Positions 7,934-16,467 of a stretch of 64,000 nucleotides of DNA are shown here, piece after piece. The translations under genes were made by a program, and so were the position numbers. The stretch covers positions 558,001 to 622,000 of the forward strand of contig NZ_BAABWK010000001.1 in NCBI RefSeq assembly GCF_040362765.1, read 5' to 3'. Position 1 is the stretch's first letter. Every line of letters starts with the position of its first letter. The notes under the pieces are model-generated. The model was not told the origin of the DNA and did no database searches. It worked only from the letters and a program-made list of their open reading frames with translations. The DNA is from Pyruvatibacter sp. HU-CL02332 (GTDB taxonomy: Bacteria > Pseudomonadota > Alphaproteobacteria > CGMCC-115125).

Positions 7934-10135
7934 TTAGCGGACCGTATCAAAGCTCCAGAACGGATTGGCGATGGTCGGGAATCGCGCGGCAAACTGGAGT
8001 TCCATGCGGAAGACCCCGTCAAACCGAGCGGGAATGCCGAACCTCAGCACGCCACCGGCCTTCTTCCATTCCACAATCCGCCGAAATGCGCCATCTTGCA
8101 GATCAGTTTCCACCTGCGGCCCAAAATCACCGTCTTCGATAACCCGTTCAGGGGCGCCGTAGTGGCGAACAAGCTCGTCCAGCACGTCATTATAGGTCTG
8201 CTCGCGGGTGGTTCGCGCTCCGGTGGCAAAATCGATGATGAGCCCTGTGCGCTCGAGTGACTGAGACGGCGCCTCCAGCACCAGCCGCTGCCGCTGCTCA
8301 ATGCGCTCGAAGTAGCGGCCCAGATAAATCATCGCGCCCCCCAGCCGCACCGGGTTGCCAAGTCCCGACACCGCCAGGCGCTCTTCCGCCAGAACCACAT
8401 CTTTGCCAAGAGCCAGCGTGGTGATGTCCGGTACACCCGGCGCAATGGATGTCACACCGGATGGGGCTGCAATCCCCGCACCCGCCAGTCCCCGTTCCCG
8501 TCCAGACGTGCCCGCAGCCACCCGCGTGGCAAACTGAAACTGATAGCTCGCGGCCACCTGCCAGGCAGATCCAAACCGTCCCGGGTCCGGGTCGTTGGAG
8601 CGGAATTGACCCGTCAAAGCCACCGTGTGCGGACCATCAGTAAAGCTGTATCGCCCGCGCGCGGACACATCCCGCGTATCCGTCGCCCCGCGATGTCCTT
8701 CCTGAAACAGCACCGATGCGTCGCCCGTCAGGCTGTGGCCGCTATCGGTAAACAAAGACGCTGCAATGCGCGGGCCCGCTGCCATGATCCGCTGACCCCC
8801 CACACGCTCCCGCCGCAACACGATGCCCGGCGCAATGGTCCCCGACACATCCCCCCAAATAACGCGGCGCGACGCAGAAAAATCACCCAGCACGGTAGAG
8901 CGATCCACATCCGCTGCCGACTTGTCCTCGGTCTGCTGGACCTGCAGGCGCGCAATACCAGTCCAGTCCTCGGTCAGCGCCCAGTTGCTCACAACATCCA
9001 CAGACCAGGCTTCGTTGGTCGTGGTCCCATTGCTGCTTTGTGTCTCGCGCCAGAAAGCATCGAAGGTGCCGGCACCACCGGCGCGGTCAAACAGATCAAC
9101 CCAGCTGCCAGAAAACCCGATCGTGTCCGTGTCTATCTGGTTGGCGGTGCTGCGCGCATCGCGAAATCCCTGATATCTCAGCTCCGCATCGCCAATGCCG
9201 TCAAACACATGCCCAACCCGCGTTTCCCAGAACTGCCGGTCAGGCGTCACTGCAGCGCCAACAGGCCGATAGGTCTGCGAAAAATCTTCAAACCGCGCCC
9301 CGTAACGAAGGCCGGTCGCGTTTCGGCCGGAGATGGACGCAGATACCGCCGTGCCGCCCTTGTTGCGCTTGGCGGCCCTATCAAGGGTTTCACCCAGCAG
9401 CGCACCAATCTCTGCTTCAAGCTCCAGCGCATGGTCCGCAACGGAAAAATCCTGCGCCCCGGCCAGCGAGAACACACCACTGTGTAACGTCCCCTGTGCC
9501 GTGTCCTGACTGGCCGCATAACCCGTTGCCACAAGCGATGGCCCGCCAGGCAGTTCCACCAAATGTGACGCGCCGGCCACCAGCGTGTCGTCAAACTGCT
9601 CGCTCAGGGCATCATTGTAGCTGCGCGCTGTCGTCCCGCCGAAAACCTGCAGGGAGTGAAAAGCTGACGACGCATTTTTCTGAAGCTGTATCTCCGCGCG
9701 CGCACCCTTCAAGGGCAGCTGCAAGGTCCGCAGGGACGTAAACCCGAAATAGTCCCCGAGCTCCACGCGCCACGGAATGACCCCATCACCGCGCTCCCCC
9801 ACCAGCGAAAACCGCTCCGCAGACAGAAGGTCGGTGCGGCCACGAAACTCTGATGGGTCGATGGCACCAAAAAAGCTGCCGCGCCAATTTTCAAACCGGG
9901 ACACCTGACGGGAGAACCGAAGGTCCAGCTCACCAAAGGCATCCGCTTCGTTTTCGCCTAAGGCGCACGCCCCATCGTCCCCGGCACAATCGCGATACTC
10001 GACCTGTCCGAACACTGACCCGTTGATAAGCCAGTCGTCGTCCACACCCTGAGCACGGGCAGGCCCGCCAATTGTGGCCAGCGCAATCAAGGCGGCAAGT
10101 GCGAGACCCGCCACATACCCATGACGTCTCATCAT
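7934..10135 (-). CDS. Exported protein with beta-barrel-like region and globular C-terminal domain (cassette gene 4)
   Basis: 733 residues with a signal peptide (basic start, hydrophobic core, A-R-A-Q cleavage near residue 28). Residues ~35-560 are rich in alternating polar/hydrophobic strands with aromatic girdle residues ('LELEAEIGALLG', 'TRVGHVFDGIGDAELRYQGFRD', 'SASRRVIWGDVSGTIAPGIVLRRERVGG'), as in an outer-membrane barrel. From ~600 the sequence changes to a soluble alpha/beta domain ('YNDVLDELVRHYGAPERVI') and ends '...FWSFDTVR', without the usual terminal Phe. It overlaps the preceding gene (ATGA), behind a GAGG site. I do not recognise the family. In context it is the best candidate for the membrane-anchoring or export component of the cassette. 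Confidence 0.7.
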   Translation of the reverse strand: MMRRHGYVAGLALAALIALATIGGPARAQGVDDDWLINGSVFGQVEYRDCAGDDGACALGENEADAFGELDLRFSRQVSRFENWRGSFFGAIDPSEFRGRTDLLSAERFSLVGERGDGVIPWRVELGDYFGFTSLRTLQLPLKGARAEIQLQKNASSAFHSLQVFGGTTARSYNDALSEQFDDTLVAGASHLVELPGGPSLVATGYAASQDTAQGTLHSGVFSLAGAQDFSVADHALELEAEIGALLGETLDRAAKRNKGGTAVSASISGRNATGLRYGARFEDFSQTYRPVGAAVTPDRQFWETRVGHVFDGIGDAELRYQGFRDARSTANQIDTDTIGFSGSWVDLFDRAGGAGTFDAFWRETQSSNGTTTNEAWSVDVVSNWALTEDWTGIARLQVQQTEDKSAADVDRSTVLGDFSASRRVIWGDVSGTIAPGIVLRRERVGGQRIMAAGPRIAASLFTDSGHSLTGDASVLFQEGHRGATDTRDVSARGRYSFTDGPHTVALTGQFRSNDPDPGRFGSAWQVAASYQFQFATRVAAGTSGRERGLAGAGIAAPSGVTSIAPGVPDITTLALGKDVVLAEERLAVSGLGNPVRLGGAMIYLGRYFERIEQRQRLVLEAPSQSLERTGLIIDFATGARTTREQTYNDVLDELVRHYGAPERVIEDGDFGPQVETDLQDGAFRRIVEWKKAGGVLRFGIPARFDGVFRMELQFAARFPTIANPFWSFDTVR

Positions 10136-10692
10136 TGCGCCACCTCTTCAAACCGGTGACGCAGCAACAACACATAGTCATTGGTCCCACGCAGCAGACG
10201 GAAAGCGCCCGTCGTGCGGTCCACATACTCAACCTGCGTCTGTGCGGTCAGTGTGATGCGCGACACCAGAAGGTCGCCGTCATCCGGCCCTTCGTCCCGG
10301 CGCAACACCTGGTCCAGCGTGTCGATGTTGGAAATACCAAGCACCCGCACCTGCGCATCGCGCGGCACCAGCAGCGTGGCGGTGTCTGCCAGTCGATCGC
10401 CATCCACAAAGTCATCGCTCAGCGCCCGTCGGAACTGTGTGTCCCCCCAGTTAGCCAGCACCTGTTCCATCGCCTGCTCCACATGCAGGCGGGGAATGGG
10501 CACAGGACCCGACAGCGGTTCGCCAACAAGGTCTGACAGAGCGGCTGCATCCTCGCCAACAGCCAGCAACTCCGGCGTCATAATGCGGTCCGCAGACCTG
10601 AACCCACGCGCATCCGCACCGGGAGCCACAACGAGCGAGCCAGTCAACAATGCGGCAACGAGAATGCCACTCAGGCGACATGTCATACCCAT
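10132..10692 (-). CDS. Exported hypothetical protein (cassette gene 3)
   Basis: 186 residues from the ATG at 10692, which overlaps the upstream gene's stop (TGATG) and has a GGAG site nine bases before it. A signal peptide is plain ('LSGILVAALLTGSLVVAPGADARG', cleavage near residue 30). The mature part is mixed alpha/beta and ends with a charged strand pattern, 'TLTAQTQVEYVDRTTGAFRLLRGTNDYVLLLRHRF'. No enzymatic motif or cysteine is visible in the mature region. I do not recognise a family. Its fixed place between two other exported proteins, with coupled translation on both sides, suggests that it works in stoichiometric association with them in the periplasm or at the surface. Confidence 0.7.
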   Translation of the reverse strand: MGMTCRLSGILVAALLTGSLVVAPGADARGFRSADRIMTPELLAVGEDAAALSDLVGEPLSGPVPIPRLHVEQAMEQVLANWGDTQFRRALSDDFVDGDRLADTATLLVPRDAQVRVLGISNIDTLDQVLRRDEGPDDGDLLVSRITLTAQTQVEYVDRTTGAFRLLRGTNDYVLLLRHRFEEVAQ

Positions 10693-11525
10693 CACAGCCG
10701 CTCCACCTGAATGGTCGCCAGACCAAGAGTGACTGTCACAGTCACGCGGAACCGCTGTCCCCCCGGCGATCGAATGATGACCACTCGGGTCGAGTTGACA
10801 GGAATAGTGAGAGACAGACCGGGCGCAATTGCCGGGTTCTCAAAGACAAACCCGTTATTGGGAAAGATGAACGCGTCGGTCGCATTGTCCGTCCCTGCCT
10901 GCAGGCTTTCACCGCCCGCCGCTGGTAGAACCGTGATCGTGCCGTCATTGGCAATGGCGAAATAGGCCGTAGACGGTGGCGCACCCAGCGTGTCCTGCGC
11001 CGTCTGAACAACACCGCCGCCCGCACCCGCGCCTGCATTGTTGCCCGCATCATTGCCTGCGTTGTTTCCAGCATTGCCCGCATTGCCCCCGCCAAACTCG
11101 GTGACGATCAACCGCTCCGACAGCGGATCAAACCCGACCACATGAATGCTGCGGTCTGCCTCGACACCAAGCAACTCAAGCAGCGCTTTGCCGCCATCAG
11201 GCAGCTGCGTCACGATTCCATCGCCAAGCGGGCCTGGTCCCGGGCCGGGGCCCGGCGGTCCCGGCGGACCGGGCGGCGGCTTTGGTCCATCGCCGCCTTT
11301 CTTCTTGTCGTCATCATCCAGCGGCGGCCCCTCGCATTTGCCACCGAACACCGCAACGAAGCGATGCTGCAGCTCAAGCAGACCGACCGTGAACTCACTG
11401 CGGTTTGACTGAGCAAACCCCTGCGGCGATCCGAAGTCTTCAATGGACAACGCCTGCGCGGAAACGGTCAGGCCGCACCAGGCAGCCCCGGCAACAAGTG
11501 CCAGTTGGAAAACGGAGCGGGTCAT
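10692..11525 (-). CDS. Exported Gly/Pro-rich protein with collagen-like and Asn-Ala-Gly tracts (cassette gene 2)
   Basis: 277 residues from ATG 11525, two bases after the upstream stop and nine after a GGGGGA site; a TTG at 11531 is possible. A signal peptide ends at A-Q-A-L near residue 26. A short conserved-looking part has one cysteine ('VFGGKCEGPP'). Next come an acidic/lysine patch, a P-P-G/P-G-P tract at about 85-97 and, near residue 150-170, a G-N-A-G-N/N-A-G-N-D tract. The last ~100 residues look like a beta-domain ending '...RVVIIRSPGGQRFRVTVTVTLGLATIQVERL'. The collagen-like tract is short (about four triplets), so a triple helix is uncertain; it may be a flexible spacer. No family is recognised. 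Confidence 0.7.
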   Translation of the reverse strand: MTRSVFQLALVAGAAWCGLTVSAQALSIEDFGSPQGFAQSNRSEFTVGLLELQHRFVAVFGGKCEGPPLDDDDKKKGGDGPKPPPGPPGPPGPGPGPGPLGDGIVTQLPDGGKALLELLGVEADRSIHVVGFDPLSERLIVTEFGGGNAGNAGNNAGNDAGNNAGAGAGGGVVQTAQDTLGAPPSTAYFAIANDGTITVLPAAGGESLQAGTDNATDAFIFPNNGFVFENPAIAPGLSLTIPVNSTRVVIIRSPGGQRFRVTVTVTLGLATIQVERL

Positions 11526-11527
11526 GA

Positions 11528-14500
11528 TCAATTCCCCCCACCCGTATCAACAGCACCAAATCCTTGCGCACTCGCACCCTGCGCATTAAGCCCCGCTTCC
11601 ACCGACGCCAGATCGCGGGCAAGTGCATCCGCGTTTGTGCCCGGCGTGCTGTCCACAAGTTTGCGTGCCGCATCAAATGCGTCTGCCGTTTTCTGCGCGC
11701 GATCTGAGAAGTTGCGCCCGGCAGTCGTGACATCGTTCTGCAGCGCTGCAATCGCATCCGCGTCAGCGCCCGATGCCTTGGCGTCCTCCAGTCGTTTGGA
11801 CTTTGTCACCAGTTCAGCCAGCGCCTGATTTTGCTCAGTCTTGGCCCGCTTGAGAGCCTGCGACACTTGTTGGGCCTGCTGCGCCTGCGTATCGACGGGC
11901 TGATTGCCCACGGCTACACGTTCCGCGGCATCATCGGCAAGGTTGCGAAGCCGCTGCGCCTTAGCATCGAGTGCCGCCGCCTCATTGACCGCATTCACCG
12001 CGACACCACCCTGACTGCCTGACGCAACATTCGGTGCCCTGGCTTCGTCAAACTCTTTCAAAACCTGCTTGAACGCATCGGGGTCCGCAAAGGCTTCGCG
12101 CAGGTCTTTATCAATCAGGTCCTTGAGGCCACCGGCACCGCCCTGACCAAACTTGGTCGCCGTGCCGTCCTGAATGCTTTTGGCCAGACCTTCATCGCCC
12201 GCCGCCGTCGCCTTCCTGAAGCTGTTGAACTCGCTCGCGCCCACATTGGTGGAGCCGAACAGCCGTTCACCCAATACCGCCCGGGCGGACTCCGGTGACC
12301 CTGCTTCAATGACGCTGCCGGATTCCACAAAACCAGCGGACGCATTCGGCCCATCGCCCTTGACCAGAATATTGCCGGGGTTGGTATCAAACGGCACCAG
12401 CTTGGCATTCGCCGCCTTGTCGAACTCGCGCAGAATGGCGATCTGCTGTTCTCGGGTCAGTTTGACATTGCCCTCGCCCGCCACCTTCTCGATGTCCTCA
12501 AGAGTCTTGGCGCCATCGGGGAACCGCTCCTGCTTGAAGAACGGGACCTCTACTTCAACACCATCAATCACACGCTTGACCGTGCCCTGCCCCTTGATGT
12601 CCAGCGAGTTGACGCCCGCGTCTGCAAATTTCTCAGCGCCGCTGATCTGGTCATCGACAATCTCACGCGCCGCATCCGGATCAAACTTGGCACCCGCTCC
12701 GCCTTCACCTTTTGACACAACCTTGCCGGTACCATCCACACGGACGTTCTCAACCAGCTTGATAACGTCAGAGTTGGGATCACCGATCTTCTCAGCCACC
12801 ACGTTGGCCGTGCGGCCTTCGCCGACAGCCCCTGCCGGGTCGTCCAGCGCTGCAGCCCGATCCGCAGGCAGGTCAATCGCACCCTTGTCCACCTTGCCCG
12901 GCGTCAGCGGCGGCCCCTGATTGCCCGCAGCCGCCTGCTGCTTGAGCGCTTCCTGCCGAGCTTTCTCTTTCGCAGCTCTGGCCGCAGCCTCAGCTTCATC
13001 GGCTGCGTCATCAAGCGCGTCAGCAACCTTCTCTTCTGGCGTTCCAGGCTTCTTGTTCAGGTTCTCGAAAAAATCTGACACGTCATCCGGAGGGCCATCG
13101 CCTGGGTCTGCAATGTCGTCGGCAAAGTCGAACGCGCCGCCATCAGACGTCCCGTCGCCATCACCAAAAATGTCAGCAAGTTCATCCTCGACGCTGCGAC
13201 CGCCCCCTGAACCGTCGGTCGCGTCCCCCACCTCATCAAGAAAATTGCCATTGCCGGTGTCTGGCTCCGCATCCCCGAAGATATCTGCCAGATCATCCTC
13301 GACGGTTCTGCCGCTGCCGGTCCCGCCAGCAGGGACATCTTGGTCAGCCGCCTTGGCAAGATCATCGAGCACATTGGCGTTGTCGGCCTGCTCAGCCAGC
13401 GCATCCACCTGATCCTCGATACGCTTCAGCTCATTGGCCTCATCCACCGTGTCGGCAAATTTCTGCGTATCCCGAATGGCCTGCTCCGCCACATCGTCAA
13501 GCGGACCAAGACCCTTGGTGGCACGCAGATCATTTGCAGCCGCAATCGCTTCGTCGGTGGACGTAAAGACCTTGCCGCCCACCTTCAGCGATCTGGCACT
13601 GACAACAAGAGCTTCGCCGCCAAGCAGATCAAGCGCGAGAAACACGCCCGCAGATTGGCCCTTATTGATGGTTTGCTGTTCTTCGCTTTCCACGAGAAAA
13701 CGTGTGGCTTCCTCTGTCAGATCTGTGGGTTCATCTCGCACAGCCTGCGCAATGGCAATACCGATTGCTTCGCCAACAGCCTCCGCATCATTCACCGTCA
13801 GTTCCGCAATATTGCCGATGCCAAAGCCGCCAAGCTGGTTCAACACCACCGCCCCACTCAGCTTGTCTTCCTGGCGCACCCGCAGATCTTCATCAATGAA
13901 GGCAGCAATGTCCGTACCCACCACAATGTCAAAGCCGCGTGGCAGAGATTCTGTGAGGAATTTTTTGGCATCCCTGAGCTGCTGGTCATCGGAAAACGCT
14001 GCCCCCAACGTGATGCCGTTGAGAACTGCCTTGTTAGCGGTCTCAAAGATTGTCCGCAGCCCTACAAAGAAGTCTTCGATGGCAACCAGCCCGCCAAGGC
14101 TTTCAACCTCTTTGATCTGCTTCGTGATTTCGCGCTGCGCCGCCAGCGCCCTGTCGCCATCCATCTTGAAGCGCAGGGGGAAGAAATCCTCAAAGCCTTC
14201 AACAACCGTTTCCAACGGCGGCGGCAAAATCGCAGCCTTGCGAAATACTTCCGGCGATACATCACGGTCAGGATGCTCGGGAAACGTCGTGTTCATGCCC
14301 GGCAGACCGGTAACAAGCCCCTCGCCCTCAGTGCCCGCAAGCACAGATGTGCCCTCACCGGGAGGCGCGCCGAGACAATGTTCGAAAGTGCCCGCATTGA
14401 ACAGCGCTGCCAGACGCTGCTTCTTGCTCTGGTTGTCCGCACGCAACTGTGCCAACTGGTCTTTGCGCGCTTGAATTTTTTCCCGCGCTTCCTTCAGCTC

Positions 14501-16315
14501 CTTGGCAATGAAGGCGTCAACTTTTGTGCGCGTCTTGCTGCTTTCCGCGCTGGCTCGTGCGGAGATGTCCGCAAGTTCCTTTTTGAACTTCGCGACCTGT
14601 GCCAGCTGTCCAGCGCCGGACGTGAAGATGAAGGGAATGGCGGGTTCTGGAATGTCCGCCCCAAGCAACATGGGAATAAACAACGCATCGTCGCCCAACG
14701 CCGCACGTCGTTTGCGATCCCGCTCAAGCGCGGCGCGTTGTCCGGCTGCCAGGATGGTCTGTGCCTGCTTGCTTTGCAGCACGCCCGCCCGAGCCGCCCG
14801 CTCCACATAGTCGGCCATCAGGTCATTTTGATCCTGCAGCGGCGCCCGAAAGTCGCGCAACGGTGTCAGAATGTCATTGAGGAAGATCGCTTCAATGTCT
14901 TTTTGGCCCGCATCATGAAACAGGACGTCCAGCAGCAATGCTTCCATCAGATCCGTCACCGGTTCACAGGACTGCCTGAGAAGCTTTGTCCGCCGCGCGA
15001 TTTCGCGTTCGCAGTCACGGCAGGCCTTTTGATCCGCGGGCGGCACCTTCGGTGCAGACGCTTGCTTGAGGAAACGTTCAGGCTCAAGCTGGGTGCGGAC
15101 GACAATCCTGCCGTCCTCATCAAGCTCATGCAGGGGAATGGGCACCAGGTCACCGGGCTGCTGCGACCCGCTGACATTCTCAAACCCGCCCTCTGCCAGC
15201 TCGTCTTCAGGCAGTTCTACTTTCAGGCCACCTGCACCATCGGCAAGGTTTTGAGCGGCAGGCTTCGTGCCACCGCAATTGAGCACCTGGATGATGTGCC
15301 GCACCGGTGCCGGCCGAAAATTCTGCGGCCCGCCGCCAAGGTCTGCTTCGTCAATGGATGCAAACAGCTGGTAATTGCCGTCACCATATTTCCGGGCATC
15401 GAAAACGAAATTGCCCCGCGGCCCGATCTTCTCGAGCACTTCACCGTCCCGCCGCAATTCCCACGTCGCCCGGCTGTAGGGTTCCTCGCGGACATTTTTT
15501 GAGAACACCGCTGAATTGGTTTCACTAGTGATGTCCGCCACCCGCACCGTCGAGGTGAAGGTATAGGTCTTGCAGTGATTGCGATTGTCCGGGTCCCGCG
15601 GATCACGCTTGGACCCGATGACAAACGCCGTTCCCACAACCTTCGAGCCCTTGGGATTATCAATCCGGATCTGCGTAATGCCGCGCGTCCGGTTCTGGCC
15701 GGCAGAGACAACCGTCACCGTCTGCGACACGGCCCCGATCCGGAACGGTGACAACCGCCCCTTGGCCCGCACGGTCAGCCGGTAGACACCCGGCCGGGGC
15801 AGCTTGGCTAGGCCCTGGGCAAACTCGCCAAGTTTTTCAAAGGGCGCATCCGCATTGTCAGCGCGTTCAACAATCAGATCATATTGCTCCACCACCGGCT
15901 GGCGTTTGCCTGCATCGCGTGAGAACGCCTGCGTGACATGGCAATCCGTGGAGAAGCCCAGAATCTTTTCAATAATGACGTAGTCACCAACCGGACGGAT
16001 GGCGGGCTGGTTGGCAAAGTCGATGACCGTCGGCAGTTTGAAGTAAAGCTGCTTGAGCACACGCTGCCCGACGCCTGCCTGCGTAAAGCCGTCCTTGCTC
16101 AGTTCGCGCGCAAGCCCCGCCTGCGCCTGCGCTGCCTCCTGCGACGACAGCACACCAATCTGGTCCGGAAACCCGCACACAGCCCCCTGCGCATGGGCCG
16201 GAGCCACCTGCAGCGCCAGCAAAGCCGCTACCGCCAGAGCACCAATGGCACTCAGCAGTCCCGTTCGGTGGATCGAAAGACGACAAACTGACGAAAAGAC
16301 GCTGGAACGCAGCAC
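11528..16315 (-). CDS. Giant exported protein with coiled coils, acidic repeats and a kinase-like domain (cassette gene 1)
   Basis: 1595 residues from GTG 16315, which has a GGGGGA site ten bases upstream. A signal peptide ends at A-P-A-H-A (~42). Residues ~45-400 look beta-rich; a C-R-D-C pair lies near 430, and a long coiled coil spans ~570-640. Two copies of an acidic motif G-R-(T/S)-V-E-D-(D/E)-L-A-D-I-F-G-D occur at about 1000-1017 and 1039-1056. Residues ~1160-1420 resemble a protein kinase: G-loop V-G-E-G-R-T-A-N-V-V (from 1164), V-I-K with K1186, a hinge-like F-K-Q-E-R-F-P-D-G, catalytic loop D1310-T-N-P-G-N1315, and E1331-S-G where DFG is expected. A helical, Gln/Ala-rich C-terminus follows. 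Activity and partners are unknown; the fold assignment is by motif order. Confidence 0.8.
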   Translation of the reverse strand: MLRSSVFSSVCRLSIHRTGLLSAIGALAVAALLALQVAPAHAQGAVCGFPDQIGVLSSQEAAQAQAGLARELSKDGFTQAGVGQRVLKQLYFKLPTVIDFANQPAIRPVGDYVIIEKILGFSTDCHVTQAFSRDAGKRQPVVEQYDLIVERADNADAPFEKLGEFAQGLAKLPRPGVYRLTVRAKGRLSPFRIGAVSQTVTVVSAGQNRTRGITQIRIDNPKGSKVVGTAFVIGSKRDPRDPDNRNHCKTYTFTSTVRVADITSETNSAVFSKNVREEPYSRATWELRRDGEVLEKIGPRGNFVFDARKYGDGNYQLFASIDEADLGGGPQNFRPAPVRHIIQVLNCGGTKPAAQNLADGAGGLKVELPEDELAEGGFENVSGSQQPGDLVPIPLHELDEDGRIVVRTQLEPERFLKQASAPKVPPADQKACRDCEREIARRTKLLRQSCEPVTDLMEALLLDVLFHDAGQKDIEAIFLNDILTPLRDFRAPLQDQNDLMADYVERAARAGVLQSKQAQTILAAGQRAALERDRKRRAALGDDALFIPMLLGADIPEPAIPFIFTSGAGQLAQVAKFKKELADISARASAESSKTRTKVDAFIAKELKEAREKIQARKDQLAQLRADNQSKKQRLAALFNAGTFEHCLGAPPGEGTSVLAGTEGEGLVTGLPGMNTTFPEHPDRDVSPEVFRKAAILPPPLETVVEGFEDFFPLRFKMDGDRALAAQREITKQIKEVESLGGLVAIEDFFVGLRTIFETANKAVLNGITLGAAFSDDQQLRDAKKFLTESLPRGFDIVVGTDIAAFIDEDLRVRQEDKLSGAVVLNQLGGFGIGNIAELTVNDAEAVGEAIGIAIAQAVRDEPTDLTEEATRFLVESEEQQTINKGQSAGVFLALDLLGGEALVVSARSLKVGGKVFTSTDEAIAAANDLRATKGLGPLDDVAEQAIRDTQKFADTVDEANELKRIEDQVDALAEQADNANVLDDLAKAADQDVPAGGTGSGRTVEDDLADIFGDAEPDTGNGNFLDEVGDATDGSGGGRSVEDELADIFGDGDGTSDGGAFDFADDIADPGDGPPDDVSDFFENLNKKPGTPEEKVADALDDAADEAEAAARAAKEKARQEALKQQAAAGNQGPPLTPGKVDKGAIDLPADRAAALDDPAGAVGEGRTANVVAEKIGDPNSDVIKLVENVRVDGTGKVVSKGEGGAGAKFDPDAAREIVDDQISGAEKFADAGVNSLDIKGQGTVKRVIDGVEVEVPFFKQERFPDGAKTLEDIEKVAGEGNVKLTREQQIAILREFDKAANAKLVPFDTNPGNILVKGDGPNASAGFVESGSVIEAGSPESARAVLGERLFGSTNVGASEFNSFRKATAAGDEGLAKSIQDGTATKFGQGGAGGLKDLIDKDLREAFADPDAFKQVLKEFDEARAPNVASGSQGGVAVNAVNEAAALDAKAQRLRNLADDAAERVAVGNQPVDTQAQQAQQVSQALKRAKTEQNQALAELVTKSKRLEDAKASGADADAIAALQNDVTTAGRNFSDRAQKTADAFDAARKLVDSTPGTNADALARDLASVEAGLNAQGASAQGFGAVDTGGGN

Positions 16316-16396
16316 GTTTGGATATTCCCCCTAGCCAGCCGTGCACCTGACCTGCGCACGGGGGAGAAATATCTATGGGCATTCGCACGCGCAGGC

Positions 16397-16416
16397 ACCT
16401 GTCCAATAGGACAGGA
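16397..16416 (-). promoter_or_regulatory. Lux-box-like operator before the exported-protein cassette
   Basis: The 20-bp element ACCTGT-N8-ACAGGA contains a perfect inverted repeat CCTGTCC-AATA-GGACAGG (16398-16415). Its half-sites and spacing match the Vibrio lux box (ACCTGT-N8-ACAGGT) and the CT-N12-AG rule for LuxR-type sites. It is centred about 91 bases upstream of the GTG of the giant gene. A weak -10-like GATATT on the minus strand (16373-16368) lies about 36 bases from the centre, fitting activation from a -42-type position. The adjacent upstream gene encodes a LuxR protein. Confidence 0.72.
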
Positions 16417-16467
16417 AACGACATCTCCGGACGAAAAATGCCCGCAAAACTGGGAAAAAGAAGTGGG

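Noticed and set aside
13340-15502. 720-codon open frame on the plus strand opposite the giant gene
   Set aside because: It mirrors codons of the minus-strand gene, lacks a ribosome site and has no domain pattern. The minus-strand product has a signal peptide, ordered motifs and operon coupling.
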